Part shown: in pieces, positions 19,775 through 29,595 of the stretch
Layout of the letters: every line of letters begins with the position of its first letter
Position numbering within the stretch: position 1 is the first letter of the stretch
Origin: Pseudoalteromonas sp. EB27
GTDB lineage: Bacteria > Pseudomonadota > Gammaproteobacteria > Enterobacterales > Alteromonadaceae
Assembly (NCBI RefSeq): GCF_001974875.1
Contig: NZ_MTQD01000017.1
Location: forward strand, 46,797 to 110,796
Reading direction: 5' to 3'
DNA: 64,000 nt
The notes under the pieces: model-generated
What the model was told of the DNA's origin: nothing
Seen by the model: the letters and a program-made list of their open reading frames with translations, nothing else
Databases searched by the model: none
Translations under genes and position numbers: made by a program

Positions 19775-21250
19775 TCACGTCTCTTTATTAACTAACTCTC
19801 TTACAATTGCGAATAAATCACTGGGTAGCATGCCCCTTTGCCCATCTCGCTCACTTGCGATATCACCGGCTTTAGCGTGCAGTGTTACACCATAGCGTGC
19901 TGCTTCATCAATATTTAAACCTTGAGCAAGTAATGCACCAATAATACCAGTGAGTACATCGCCACTGCCGCCAACTGCCAATGCCGGGTTGCCATCTTCA
20001 CATACCCACGTTTGCTGAGCATTATCTATTAACGTTCCAGCCCCTTTTAATACACAAGTCGCGGTATAGCGCTTGGCGCAAAGGCGGGCATAATTAAAAC
20101 GATCAGATTCGATTTCGCTGGTGCTCACACTCAACAGTCTAGAGGCTTCGCCGGGATGTGGCGTAAGTACGCATTGCTCTAACGTGTATGATGAAGCTTG
20201 CTTAGCTAGCAAATTAAGGGCATCTGCATCTATAACCAATGGCATTTTATTGTTTTGGCAATATTGCATTACTTCATCGAATGTTTGCTGTGCCCATTCG
20301 TCTTGCCCAAGCCCTGGGCCAATAACAACGCAGCTTGCCCACTCTAGCGCTTGATATAAGTTATTACTGCTTACCATAAGTTCTGGTCTGCCAATGCTAA
20401 TAGGCGTTATTGAGCTTTCGTGTGTATACACTCTTACCATGCCAGCACCCGTTCTAAGAGCTGCTTCACTACTTAACCTAATTGCACCTGCAGTACCTTG
20501 ATTGCCACCAACACATAAAAGTTTACCGTGGCTTCCTTTGTGACTATTGATTGCTCGCGTGGCTATTCCTTTAAAGCTATTAATATTAATCAGGGTTCCT
20601 GATGATTGCGCTATACAAGTAAATGCATCGCCAATTGCTAAATCATCAAATACTAACTTACCGCTATATTGTTTACCTGCTGTAGTTGTGAGCCCTTGCT
20701 TTATACCCACAAAGGTAACGGTTGAAGTCGCTTGTACAGCGCACCCTAAAGGCTGCCCTGTATTAGCCTCAATACCTGATGGAATATCAATGCTTATTAC
20801 GGGCTTACCACTGTTATTTACAGCCTTAATTATATTCGCAAAATGATCACGCACTGCGCTTTTAAGCCCAGTACCAAAGAGCGCATCAATAACTATATCG
20901 CACTCATTAAGGGCATCTTTTGTAAAATGAGAAACTTCCCCACCCGCTTCAATCCATAACTGCTGCGCTTTTGCTGCATCACCGGTTAATATCTTCTCGG
21001 GTTCAGCAGCGCATACTGTTACCTTTTTACCTGATTGCATAATAAGCCTAGCTACAACGTAACCGTCTCCAGCGTTATTACCATGGCCAACAATAACTAA
21101 TGTATGCTGTGCATCAAATAACTGCCATTGCTTATATACAGCCTCGCCTGCACGCTGCATCAGGGTAAATAAATCACAATGACTGTTTTTAGCCGCTAAA
21201 GCTTCATTGTTTCTTACTTGTTGTGCGGTAAATAAGGTTTTATTAAGCAT
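19775..21250 (-). CDS. nnr: Bifunctional NAD(P)H-hydrate epimerase / ADP-dependent NAD(P)H-hydrate dehydratase
   Basis: Nnr repairs damaged NADHX and NADPHX. The 491-residue protein has both halves. The N-terminal YjeF epimerase domain (about 1-210) carries VIVGHGNNAGDGYVVARL and IDALFGTGL. The C-terminal ribokinase-like dehydratase domain (about 220-490) carries GNQGTAGAIRL, LTPHPGEASRLL and the GGSGDVLTGIIGALLAQG ATP/ADP-binding signature. In many relatives nnr sits next to tsaE and queG; here it is alone and faces an unrelated pair of small genes. Confidence 0.95.
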   Translation of the reverse strand: MLNKTLFTAQQVRNNEALAAKNSHCDLFTLMQRAGEAVYKQWQLFDAQHTLVIVGHGNNAGDGYVVARLIMQSGKKVTVCAAEPEKILTGDAAKAQQLWIEAGGEVSHFTKDALNECDIVIDALFGTGLKSAVRDHFANIIKAVNNSGKPVISIDIPSGIEANTGQPLGCAVQATSTVTFVGIKQGLTTTAGKQYSGKLVFDDLAIGDAFTCIAQSSGTLININSFKGIATRAINSHKGSHGKLLCVGGNQGTAGAIRLSSEAALRTGAGMVRVYTHESSITPISIGRPELMVSSNNLYQALEWASCVVIGPGLGQDEWAQQTFDEVMQYCQNNKMPLVIDADALNLLAKQASSYTLEQCVLTPHPGEASRLLSVSTSEIESDRFNYARLCAKRYTATCVLKGAGTLIDNAQQTWVCEDGNPALAVGGSGDVLTGIIGALLAQGLNIDEAARYGVTLHAKAGDIASERDGQRGMLPSDLFAIVRELVNKET

Positions 21251-21499
21251 AAAGGCTCCTTTACTAGGTGATACTTCACCTTATCAAATACTTATATCCA
21301 ACGGCTAGTTCAGTTGATAAATTTAAACTGCAATTTTATTTAAAATGTAATTTAGCAAGATACGCCCAAGCCAATTTGGGCATGACCAACATGAGCACGT
21401 CTAACTTGAGCAAGGTGAGCTAATTAAAGTACAATGCAGTTAATTAAAGGCTTGGCTTACTTGTAACCCAGGCCTGTTTATTTTTAGGTAGAGAAAAAA

Positions 21500-22120
21500 A
21501 TGGCACAAACTCGCGGTAACTTATTTATTTTGTCAGCCCCTTCTGGTGCTGGTAAATCAAGCTTAATCAATGCGTTATTAAAAAAACACGCTGACATGAA
21601 AGTATCTGTATCACATACAACTCGCGCCCCTCGCCCAGGTGAAGAAAATGGCGTGCATTATCACTTTGTATCTACAGACGAATTTAAAGCGCTTATTGCC
21701 AAAGATGACTTTTTTGAATGGGCTCAAGTATTCGATAATTACTACGGCACATCAAAGCAGGCTATTGAGTCGCAGCTTGATGCGGGTATTGATGTGTTTT
21801 TAGATATTGATTGGCAAGGCGCTCAGCAAGTGCGCAAAATTATGCCAAGCGTACAAACTATTTTTATTCTACCGCCTTCAAAAGAAGAATTAGAGCAACG
21901 CTTAAATAACCGTGGCCAAGATTCGGCTGAAGTTATTGCCTCTCGTATGGCAAAAGCACAATCTGAAACATCACATTATAACGAATACGACTTTGTAATT
22001 GTTAATGATGACTTTGAGAGCGCACTTGCCGACATAGAAACAATTGTAATGGCTCAGCGCTTAACGCTAAAAACCCAAGAAGATCGTCATCAAGTTTTAC
22101 TAAATAGTCTGCTTAAATAA
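21500..22120 (+). CDS. gmk: Guanylate kinase
   Basis: Gmk converts GMP to GDP with ATP. At 206 residues it has the P-loop [12 protein letters not shown] at about residue 13, the GMP-binding [20 protein letters not shown] region, and [11 protein letters not shown]. It is the first gene of the conserved gmk-rpoZ-spoT block, which links nucleotide metabolism and ppGpp signalling. Confidence 0.97.
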   Translation: MAQTRGNLFILSAPSGAGKSSLINALLKKHADMKVSVSHTTRAPRPGEENGVHYHFVSTDEFKALIAKDDFFEWAQVFDNYYGTSKQAIESQLDAGIDVFLDIDWQGAQQVRKIMPSVQTIFILPPSKEELEQRLNNRGQDSAEVIASRMAKAQSETSHYNEYDFVIVNDDFESALADIETIVMAQRLTLKTQEDRHQVLLNSLLK

Positions 22121-22245
22121 TTTAAGCCTACTTAAATTAGGCTTAGGCAAGTAAAACTGATAAAAATTGAACACTGGCTATTGGCGAAAGTGGCTCCTTG
22201 GAGTAAACTACGCCTTTGCTTTTAAATTATTTTTGGAGTGCTGTG

Positions 22246-22521
22246 ATGGCCCGCGTAACAGTTGAAGATGCAGTAGATGCAGTTGGTAATCGTTTTGACT
22301 TAATTTTAGTTGCGGCTCGTCGTGCCCGCCAAATTGCTGTTGGTGGTAAAACTCCACTAGTAGACCCTGAAAACGATAAGCCAACGGTAGTTGCTTTACG
22401 TGAAATTGAATTAGGTTTAGTTGATAGCTCTTCAATGGACTTAATTGACCGTGAAGAACAACAACACCAAGAAGCAGCAGAATTAGCTGCTGTTGCTGCC
22501 ATTGTTGGTGGCAACCAATAA
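22246..22521 (+). CDS. rpoZ: DNA-directed RNA polymerase subunit omega
   Basis: Omega assists RNA polymerase assembly and, with beta', forms a ppGpp-binding site. I choose the ATG at 22246 (preceded by TTTGGAG), giving 91 residues and the canonical [10 protein letters not shown] start. An upstream in-frame ATG would add ten unconserved residues. The conserved core [16 protein letters not shown] and [11 protein letters not shown] are present. It lies between gmk and spoT. Confidence 0.97.
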   Translation: MARVTVEDAVDAVGNRFDLILVAARRARQIAVGGKTPLVDPENDKPTVVALREIELGLVDSSSMDLIDREEQQHQEAAELAAVAAIVGGNQ

Positions 22522-22542
22522 TCGACCTCCCGGTCTGATTTA

Positions 22543-22577
22543 GCCAACGGCGCAGTATTTCTACTATAGCCGTTGGC
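22543..22577 (+). terminator. Hairpin after rpoZ
   Basis: A perfect 9-bp inverted repeat GCCAACGGC / GCCGTTGGC has a 17-nt loop, followed by a weak T-rich stretch. It may be a partial terminator. Confidence 0.45.
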
Positions 22578-22707
22578 AATCCTTTCATTTCATCGTATAT
22601 TCGTAACTTACCTAATTTGCTTCACTAGGGCTGTCTATCTTTCGAGGTTAAATTTGCAGTAGTATGCTTGCATAAATGCCAAACATGAGCTGCCCAAAGG
22701 GTTCTGC

Positions 22708-22791
22708 CTAGGGGCAATTTACTCTTTGTTGCTCGATTTTTACTTAGCCCGCTAGGCTAAAAACCTCGCGCCGCGATTAAATCGCCCCTAG
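22708..22791. repeat. Structured intergenic element between rpoZ and spoT
   Basis: The 325-bp gap before spoT contains CTAGGGGCAATTT (from 22708) facing AAATCGCCCCTAG (ending 22791). They match over 12 of 13 positions and enclose an internal hairpin TTAGCC-cgcta-GGCTAA flanked by T and A runs. The whole block could fold into one cruciform-like or RNA structure. It looks like a dispersed chromosomal repeat or a structured leader rather than coding DNA. Nothing else recognisable was seen in this gap. Confidence 0.5.
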
Positions 22792-22846
22792 ATTGAACAA
22801 ATTTTAATCCTGAAAGGTCAACAGGCCCTAGAACATTGGAGTGTGA

Positions 22847-24952
22847 ATGTATCTTTTTGAAGGTCTTAAAAAGAAAATTTCAGAATACTTGCCCGCTGCT
22901 GATGTAGAGCTGGTTCAAAAATCTTACGTGGTAGCCCGAGAGGCCCATGAAGGACAAACTCGCTCAAGTGGCGAACCTTATATTACTCATCCTGTTGAAG
23001 TAACCCAAATTCTTGCAGGCATGCATCTTGACCATGAAACGCTCATGGCCGCGCTAATGCACGATGTAATTGAAGATACTGATTTTAGCCAACAAGATTT
23101 AGCCGAAATTTTTGGCGAAACAGTGGCAGAACTCGTTGAAGGTGTAAGTAAGCTCGATAAACTTAGCTTTAAAGATAAAAAAGAATTCCAAGCCGAAAAC
23201 TACCGTAAAATGATCATGGCAATGACTCAGGATATTCGAGTTATTTTAATCAAGCTTGCTGATAGAACGCACAATATGCGTACCTTAGGGGCACTGCGCC
23301 CAGATAAGCGCCGCAGAATAGCACGTGAAACGCTTGAAATTTACGCGCCAATAGCAAACCGTTTAGGTATCCACGATATTAAAAATGAGCTTGAAGACTT
23401 AGGTTTTCAAGCTTTATATCCTATGCGTCATCGCGCACTTAAATCTGAAGTAGCAAAAGCACGTGGTAATCGCAAAGAAGTTATCACTAATATCCAACAC
23501 GAAATAGAAGCACGTCTTGAAGAGTCAGGCATTAAAGCGACTGTGTCAGGCCGTGAGAAACATTTATATAGTATTTATAAAAAAATGCTTAATAAAGAAC
23601 TGCTATTTAACGAAGTTATGGATATTTACGCGTTTAGAATTGCAGTTGATTCTATGGATACGTGTTATCGCGTATTAGGTGTGGCTCATAGTCTTTATAA
23701 GCCTATAGAAACACGCTTTAAAGATTATATTGCAGTACCAAAAACTAACGGTTACCAATCGCTTCATACTTCATTAGTTGGCCCACACGGAATACCTGTT
23801 GAGATTCAGATTCGTACTCACGATATGGATCAGATGGCCGACAAAGGTGTAGCGGCGCACTGGATGTATAAAAAATCAGGTGATGGTGCAGGTAATACTT
23901 CGCAGCAACGTGCTCGCCAATGGATGCAAAGCTTATTAGAGCTTCAGCAAAGTGCGGGTTCATCGTTTGAATTTATTGAAAATGTAAAAACTGAGCTATT
24001 CCCAGAAGAAATTTACGTATTTACACCTGATGGTCGTATTGTTGAGCTACCAATGGGCGCTACCGCAGTCGATTTTGCGTATGCAGTTCATACTGATGTA
24101 GGCAACACTTGTGTAGGCGCACGCGTTAATCGCAAGCCACATCCTTTAAGTAGGCCATTAGATACAGGGCAAACCATAGAGATAATAACAAGCTCAGGTG
24201 CCCACCCTAATGCAACATGGCTAAACTTTATTGTTACTGGTAAAGCACGCTTAGGTGTTCGTAATTACCTTAGAAGCCAGCATCATGAAGAAGCTATGCT
24301 TTTAGGGCGTCGTTTGCTTGATTCGGCATTAGGCGAAAACAAACTAGATAGTATTGCTGATGAAAATATAGCGAGAGTACTTGAAGAACACGAACTCTCC
24401 ACAGTTTTAGAGTTGTTGGTAGAAATTGGCTCTGGTAACTTAATGAGCATGTTAATTGCCAAGCGCTTATTGCAAAATGACAATGACGATTTAACTGATA
24501 TAACAAACCAAGCCAAAGCGACCATTATTGGTACTGAAGGCATGTTAGTGAATTACTCTAAGTGCTGCCGACCTGTACCAGGTGATGCCATTACGGCTCA
24601 CATAAGCCAAGGTAAAGGCCTGACTGTTCACCGCCAAGAGTGTAAAAACATTCGTGGTTGGGAAAATGAGCGCTCTAAATACTTAGTTGTAAAATGGGAC
24701 GATAGCCCAGAAAAAGAATATATTGCAGCTCTGAGAGTTGAAATTATTAACCATCAAGGCGCGTTAGCTAAGCTAACCAATGTTGTTGCTACAACCCAAG
24801 CCAATATTGTAGAAATTGCCACTGATGAAAAAGAAAGTAATTTATACGTGATAGATTTAGGGGTTACCGTTAAAAACCGTATCCACGTTGCCAACATTAT
24901 GCGCCGCATTCGCGTTATGCCTGATGTGCAAAAAGTCTATCGTAAAAAATAA
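22847..24952 (+). CDS. spoT: Bifunctional (p)ppGpp synthetase/hydrolase SpoT
   Basis: SpoT degrades, and weakly makes, the stringent-response alarmone (p)ppGpp. The 701-residue protein has the full RSH layout. An HD hydrolase domain carries HPVEVTQIL and LMHDVIEDTD (His-Asp pair near residue 72). A synthetase domain carries RFKDYIAVPKTNGYQSLHTS and EIQIRT. TGS and C-terminal ACT domains follow. The intact HD motif favours SpoT over RelA, whose HD is degenerate. In Escherichia coli trmH and recG follow directly; here ridA, a FapA-like gene and asnA/asnC intervene. Confidence 0.96.
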   Translation: MYLFEGLKKKISEYLPAADVELVQKSYVVAREAHEGQTRSSGEPYITHPVEVTQILAGMHLDHETLMAALMHDVIEDTDFSQQDLAEIFGETVAELVEGVSKLDKLSFKDKKEFQAENYRKMIMAMTQDIRVILIKLADRTHNMRTLGALRPDKRRRIARETLEIYAPIANRLGIHDIKNELEDLGFQALYPMRHRALKSEVAKARGNRKEVITNIQHEIEARLEESGIKATVSGREKHLYSIYKKMLNKELLFNEVMDIYAFRIAVDSMDTCYRVLGVAHSLYKPIETRFKDYIAVPKTNGYQSLHTSLVGPHGIPVEIQIRTHDMDQMADKGVAAHWMYKKSGDGAGNTSQQRARQWMQSLLELQQSAGSSFEFIENVKTELFPEEIYVFTPDGRIVELPMGATAVDFAYAVHTDVGNTCVGARVNRKPHPLSRPLDTGQTIEIITSSGAHPNATWLNFIVTGKARLGVRNYLRSQHHEEAMLLGRRLLDSALGENKLDSIADENIARVLEEHELSTVLELLVEIGSGNLMSMLIAKRLLQNDNDDLTDITNQAKATIIGTEGMLVNYSKCCRPVPGDAITAHISQGKGLTVHRQECKNIRGWENERSKYLVVKWDDSPEKEYIAALRVEIINHQGALAKLTNVVATTQANIVEIATDEKESNLYVIDLGVTVKNRIHVANIMRRIRVMPDVQKVYRKK

Positions 24953-24964
24953 AATAGGAAACAC

Positions 24965-25357
24965 ATGAATAAAGCATTTATCTCTACCGACAAAGCACCT
25001 GCAGCTATTGGCACTTACAGCCAAGCAGTTAAAGTAGGTACCGCTGTTTATTTATCTGGTCAAATTCCACTAGTTCCAGAAACGATGGAAATGATTTCAG
25101 AAGACTTCAGTGAGCAAACGCATCAAGTATTTAAAAATATTACTGCGGTATGTGAAGAAGCAGGCGGAAAAATCCAAGACTTAGTTAAAATCAATATTTA
25201 CCTAACAGATCTATCTAACTTCGCCACTGTAAATGAAGTAATGAGCCAATACTTTAAACAACCTTACCCAGCGAGAGCTGCATTAGGTGTTCGTGCACTC
25301 CCAAAAGGTGCACAAGTTGAAATAGACGGAATAATGGAATTACCTTCTACCAATTAA
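24965..25357 (+). CDS. ridA: RidA-family 2-iminobutanoate/2-iminopropanoate deaminase
   Basis: RidA hydrolyses reactive enamine/imine intermediates produced by PLP-dependent dehydratases, protecting PLP enzymes. The 130-residue protein shows the YSQAVKVG and [16 protein letters not shown] segments and the [20 protein letters not shown] signature, with the catalytic Arg near residue 105. It starts 12 bp after spoT and shares its transcript, an order common in gammaproteobacteria. A strong terminator follows. Confidence 0.96.
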   Translation: MNKAFISTDKAPAAIGTYSQAVKVGTAVYLSGQIPLVPETMEMISEDFSEQTHQVFKNITAVCEEAGGKIQDLVKINIYLTDLSNFATVNEVMSQYFKQPYPARAALGVRALPKGAQVEIDGIMELPSTN

Positions 25358-25364
25358 GTATTAC

Positions 25365-25396
25365 AGGCTATAGAGCTTCTCTATAGCCTTTATTTT
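25365..25396 (+). terminator. spoT-ridA terminator
   Basis: A perfect 11-bp stem AGGCTATAGAG / CTCTATAGCCT has a 3-nt loop, followed by TTTATTTT. Confidence 0.88.
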
Positions 25397-25509
25397 CTCG
25401 CTCCGCACTTCGTTTTCTCTGACTTCTTGACTCAAATGTAAATTTCTAGCAATCTGTAGTTGTGTTTTAAAAAACAAACTTAACTTAAGTAGTAAAAAAG
25501 GATTAACTC

Positions 25510-27117
25510 GTGTTTAAGCTTGCCAACAATGGAAATGTTTTACTTGATGTAAAAGAACATATTCCTCCCAGCGCTGCATTTATTTTAGAGGCTCTCGAAA
25601 AGTCAGCTTTTTGCGACTGTAAAATAGATCATGACGCTATTAATGATTTTTTTAAAAACGAAAACACACAACAAACTCTGGTTGTAGCAACAAAACACAA
25701 TGCCACTTTAAATGTAACAATTAGCGACGATAAAATGCTGGCCATTGGCGAGCTAACGCTTGCCCAAGGTGGAAAGTTATTAAGCTTAGAAGATGCAAAA
25801 AAACAACTCGTTAAAGCAGGTATTGTGCGTGGGTATAAACAAGCTTTTTTAGAACAGCTGCTACAAAAACAATCTGAACACTCTGCGGGATCTGTCGTTA
25901 AGGGGATATTAGCTAAAGGTAGACTCCCAAGCGATGGTTTAGCCACTAAACTAATAACAACGGTAGAAACTTTAAAAGATCGTTTAAAAGCGCCCAAACT
26001 CAAAGAAGACGGCAGTGTGGACATGCGCGACTTTGGCAAGCTTGCAAGCGTAGAGCCTGGCTCTGTGCTTATTCGCCAACAACCAGCAACTCCCGGTAAA
26101 GAAGGATTTACCGTAATAGGTGACATACTGCCTGCAAAACCCGGAGAAAATAAACAATTAGTGGCTGGCGAAGGCACTGAAATATCAAAAATGAATCCGC
26201 TTGAGTTAGTCTCTACTATTGCAGGTGTTCCGGTTGAAATTAATAATGGCATGCGTGTCGACGATATTTTTACCATTTCAGATGTAAATGTAAAAAGCGG
26301 CCATATTGACTTTCAAGGCAGTGTTATTGTTACTCGCAATATAGACCCAGGGATGAAAGTAACTGCCAAAGGCGATATTACTATATTTGGCACGGTTGAA
26401 TCTGGCGAGCTTACCGCAGGCGGAAACATCACTGTTAAACAAGGTATTATTGGCCATCAAAAAGTGGATAGTAAATCACTTTCTTGCAAACTAATTGCGC
26501 TGGGTGATATTCATGTATCTCACTCACAGTATTGCTACCTCGATGCGAATAATATTTTTATTGATCGCCAAACAAGCCATTGTGTAATGAAAGCTAAGCG
26601 CTTACTGCAAGTAGGCCAACCAGACTTACCTAAGGGTAAAATATTTGGTGGCGAAATACTTGATGCAACAACTCTCATTGCTGGCGAAATAGGGAATGAA
26701 TCAGGCGCTAAAATGATTATTAACCTAGCGGCTTCGGGCGCCGAAATAACAGCGGATACTGATAATTGCTTTAAAGACTTAGCTAAAACAGATGCACAAT
26801 TAGATACGCTTCAAGCAGCGCTAGAAAAAACTGATTTAGTGAAGGATGCCGAAAAGAAAAAAATATTAATCACCAAAATTGGCGCTACTCAAAAACATTA
26901 TTGTGAGCAAGCAGAGCTATTAGAAAAACGTCTTTCAAACTTAGACCACGACTTGCACGATTTACTTAGCGACGCTAATTTAGCGGTAAATTCTGTTTTG
27001 CATTCAGGTGTAGAAATTCATATTTTTGATAAAGTGCTAAAAACAATCCGTAATTACCCTCCGTGCAACGTTAAACTTTTGAATAACAAAATTGAAATAG
27101 AGTTTAAAACAAGCTAA
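25510..27117 (+). CDS. FapA/DUF342 family protein
   Basis: This 535-residue protein belongs to the DUF342 (FapA, PF03961) family. The central beta-helix-like region is recognisable in VKSGHIDFQGSVIVTRNI, VKQGIIGH and GGEILDATTLIAGEIG. The C-terminal third is a predicted coiled coil (about residues 415-500). A GTG start is used. In vibrios FapA affects flagellar biogenesis and glucose-dependent regulation of polar flagella, but this copy is not near flagellar genes, so its role here is open. It converges on asnA with a 40-bp gap. Confidence 0.8.
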   Translation: MFKLANNGNVLLDVKEHIPPSAAFILEALEKSAFCDCKIDHDAINDFFKNENTQQTLVVATKHNATLNVTISDDKMLAIGELTLAQGGKLLSLEDAKKQLVKAGIVRGYKQAFLEQLLQKQSEHSAGSVVKGILAKGRLPSDGLATKLITTVETLKDRLKAPKLKEDGSVDMRDFGKLASVEPGSVLIRQQPATPGKEGFTVIGDILPAKPGENKQLVAGEGTEISKMNPLELVSTIAGVPVEINNGMRVDDIFTISDVNVKSGHIDFQGSVIVTRNIDPGMKVTAKGDITIFGTVESGELTAGGNITVKQGIIGHQKVDSKSLSCKLIALGDIHVSHSQYCYLDANNIFIDRQTSHCVMKAKRLLQVGQPDLPKGKIFGGEILDATTLIAGEIGNESGAKMIINLAASGAEITADTDNCFKDLAKTDAQLDTLQAALEKTDLVKDAEKKKILITKIGATQKHYCEQAELLEKRLSNLDHDLHDLLSDANLAVNSVLHSGVEIHIFDKVLKTIRNYPPCNVKLLNNKIEIEFKTS

Positions 27118-27157
27118 GAACAGAGTGCTCTATTGAGCACTCAAATTAATTCATGTT

Positions 27158-28153
27158 TTAAAGTAAACCACTTACCTCAACATGTGTTTGCTGCGGCCAT
27201 ACACCCACTTGTACTTGACCAATATGCTGCTTTTGTAGCAATAGCATCACTAAGCGCGACTGCCCTATTCCACCGCCAATTGTTTGCGGGAATTTACTTT
27301 GTAGTAGCGCTTTATGCCAATCAAAATCTAAGCGATCTTCATCCCCTGTTGTACTTAACTGCGCTTTTAAAACCTCAGGGCTTACACGTATACCCATTGA
27401 TGATATTTCAAATGCATCTTCAAGCACTGGGTTCCATACTAAAATGTCACCATTTAAACCCATGTATTGATCGCATGTTGGCGTAGACCAATCATCGTAA
27501 TCTGGGGCTCTTACATCATGAATTTTGCCATCTCCAAGCACGCCACCAATACCAATTAAAAATACAGCACCATATTCTTGTGCAATGGCTTTTTCGCGTT
27601 GCTTAGCACTAAAATCAGGATACATTTTACGTAGCTCCTCACTGTGCACAAACTTAATATCATCCGGTAAAAAAGACGCCAAACCATAAGACTCTCTTAC
27701 AAAAGCTTCCGTCTCTTTTATCCCTTTATAAATAGACTGAACAGTTTGCTTTAGTGTTGCCAGCGAACGCTCTGTCGTTTCGCTAATTACTTTTTCCCAA
27801 TCCCACTGATCAACATATACAGAATGAATAGGACTTAATGAATCTTCATCTGGGCGCAAGGCCTTCATTTGAGTGTAAATACCCTCACCAATACTAAAGC
27901 CATAAGTAGCCAGTGTTTTACGTTTCCACTTAGCCAGTGAATGCACCACTTCGTAGCGGCTATCTGTAATCGCTTTCACATTTACAGCAACTGCGTTTTC
28001 ATGGCCGCTTAAGTTATCTTGCGTGCCATCGCCCACTTTAGCCAAAATTGGGGCTTGAACCTCAACCAACCCAAGTTGGGTTTCTAGTTGTTGTGAAAAA
28101 AATTGCTTAACTTTACTTATTTGCTGCTGTTGCTGCACATAGTGTGAACTCAT
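27158..28153 (-). CDS. asnA: Aspartate--ammonia ligase (asparagine synthetase A)
   Basis: AsnA makes asparagine from aspartate, ammonia and ATP. I choose the ATG at 28153 (331 residues, close to the 330 of Escherichia coli), because AGG is well placed before it; an ATG 15 bp further upstream is also possible. The class II aminoacyl-tRNA-synthetase-like core is clear in [49 protein letters not shown] and [16 protein letters not shown]. It is divergent from asnC, its usual regulator. Confidence 0.96.
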   Translation of the reverse strand: MSSHYVQQQQQISKVKQFFSQQLETQLGLVEVQAPILAKVGDGTQDNLSGHENAVAVNVKAITDSRYEVVHSLAKWKRKTLATYGFSIGEGIYTQMKALRPDEDSLSPIHSVYVDQWDWEKVISETTERSLATLKQTVQSIYKGIKETEAFVRESYGLASFLPDDIKFVHSEELRKMYPDFSAKQREKAIAQEYGAVFLIGIGGVLGDGKIHDVRAPDYDDWSTPTCDQYMGLNGDILVWNPVLEDAFEISSMGIRVSPEVLKAQLSTTGDEDRLDFDWHKALLQSKFPQTIGGGIGQSRLVMLLLQKQHIGQVQVGVWPQQTHVEVSGLL

Positions 28154-28350
28154 AATAATTGGCCTCATTCCCAGTTATTTTTACTTGCTTAATTGATAAA
28201 AAGCGCTCTAACTAGCGCCCTTAATGAAGTTAATGTAACGATTTGAAGGATTAATTCAACATCCCATAACAAAAATAGCTTTAATATATAAAAAGCATTA
28301 ATTAAGTGGTATAAAAACCATATATTCGATAATTTTATGAGAAAAATATA

Positions 28351-28809
28351 ATGGAAAATTATTTAATCGATAATCTCGATAAACAGATACTTCATGCGTT
28401 AATGGCAAATGCCCGTACTGCGTACGCCGAATTAGCAAAAAGATTTAATGTAAGCGCGGGGACAATTCACGTAAGAATTGAAAAAATGAAGCAAGCAGGG
28501 ATCATTACAGGAACTCAATTAACGATTAATACTAAACAGCTAGGCTACGATGTATGCTGCTTTATAGGTATTAATTTAAATAACGCACGTGATTATCCAC
28601 AAACACTTATAAAGCTAGAAGCATTGGAGGAAGTGGTAGAGGCTTATTACACAACAGGTAACTACAGTATATTTATAAAAGTAATGACAAAATCCATTGA
28701 TCACTTACAAGATGTGCTGATTAATAAAATACAGGCAATAGAAGCAATCCAATCAACAGAAACACTTATTTCTCTACAAAACCCAATTAGCCGTACGGTA
28801 ATGCCTTAA
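28351..28809 (+). CDS. asnC: Transcriptional regulator AsnC
   Basis: AsnC is an Lrp/AsnC-family regulator that activates asnA in the absence of asparagine. At 152 residues it has an N-terminal helix-turn-helix (LDKQILHALMANARTAYAEL, then FNVSAGTIHVRIEKMKQAG) and a C-terminal RAM/ligand-binding domain with GYDVCCFIGI and VVEAYYTTGNYSIFIKV. The divergent asnA-asnC arrangement with a 197-bp shared intergenic region matches enterobacteria and supports the specific name. Confidence 0.9.
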   Translation: MENYLIDNLDKQILHALMANARTAYAELAKRFNVSAGTIHVRIEKMKQAGIITGTQLTINTKQLGYDVCCFIGINLNNARDYPQTLIKLEALEEVVEAYYTTGNYSIFIKVMTKSIDHLQDVLINKIQAIEAIQSTETLISLQNPISRTVMP

Positions 28810-28850
28810 CTGTAAAAATCTCGTATAATTGCCGAAAAAAGAGGATAACC

Positions 28851-29537
28851 ATGCAGCAAACTCGCTATCAAAGAATCGAAGATGTACTTTCGCGCCGTCA
28901 AACAGACTTAACCGTGTGCTTAGAAGACGTGCATAAACACCATAACTTATCGGCAATAGTACGAAGTGCTGATGCGGTTGGTTGCCATCACGTACATGCT
29001 GTATGGCCTGAAAAACAAAAATGGCTAACAAACAATACCTCGGGTGGCAGTAAAAACTGGCTAGAGACGCACCTGCATAGAAATATTGATGATGCTGTAG
29101 TGGCAATGCGTGAACGCAATCCAGAAATACAAATATTAGCGACTCACCTGTCAGAAGATGCAGTTGATTTTAGAGAAGTAGATTACACCAAGCCAACGGC
29201 CATTATTGTTGGACAAGAAAAAACAGGGATATCAGAAAAAGCCCTAGAATATGCCGATCAAAATATTATTATTCCAATGCAAGGCATGGTGCAATCGCTA
29301 AATGTTTCGGTTGCTGCTGCGCTAATATTGTTTGAAGCACAGCGTCAACGTGAGCTGGCTGGTTTATATAATAGAGATATGCTGAGCGCCGAAGTTAAGC
29401 ACCCACTTTACTTTGAAGGTTGCCATCCTATTATTGCAAGGCAGTGTAAACAAAAAAAATTACCCTACCCAGCACTTGATGAAAATGGCGAAATCGTCGC
29501 TGATGAGCAATTTTGGCAAGCTTTAAAACATACTTGA
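28851..29537 (+). CDS. trmH: tRNA (guanosine(18)-2'-O)-methyltransferase
   Basis: TrmH (SpoU) methylates the ribose of G18 in tRNA using S-adenosylmethionine. The 228-residue SPOUT protein has motif 1 NLSAIVRSADAVGCHHVHAV, motif 2 IVGQEKTGIS and motif 3 IPMQGMVQSLNVSVAAALILFE, which form the trefoil-knot SAM site. The C-terminal extension is typical of TrmH. It lies just before recG, preserving the trmH-recG part of the ancestral spoT operon. Confidence 0.96.
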   Translation: MQQTRYQRIEDVLSRRQTDLTVCLEDVHKHHNLSAIVRSADAVGCHHVHAVWPEKQKWLTNNTSGGSKNWLETHLHRNIDDAVVAMRERNPEIQILATHLSEDAVDFREVDYTKPTAIIVGQEKTGISEKALEYADQNIIIPMQGMVQSLNVSVAAALILFEAQRQRELAGLYNRDMLSAEVKHPLYFEGCHPIIARQCKQKKLPYPALDENGEIVADEQFWQALKHT

Positions 29538-29595
29538 TGGACTAAAGCTCTGTAAGTACACTTAACTTACTCACAAATAATAAGATTGATACAAT

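Noticed and set aside
22124..22146. AAGCCTA/TAGGCTT inverted repeat after gmk as a terminator
   Set aside because: The 7-bp stem has no T-tract and rpoZ follows closely; termination here is not supported.
22208..22588. Minus-strand reading frames opposite rpoZ
   Set aside because: rpoZ is complete and conserved; the antisense frames are Gln/Leu-rich artefacts.
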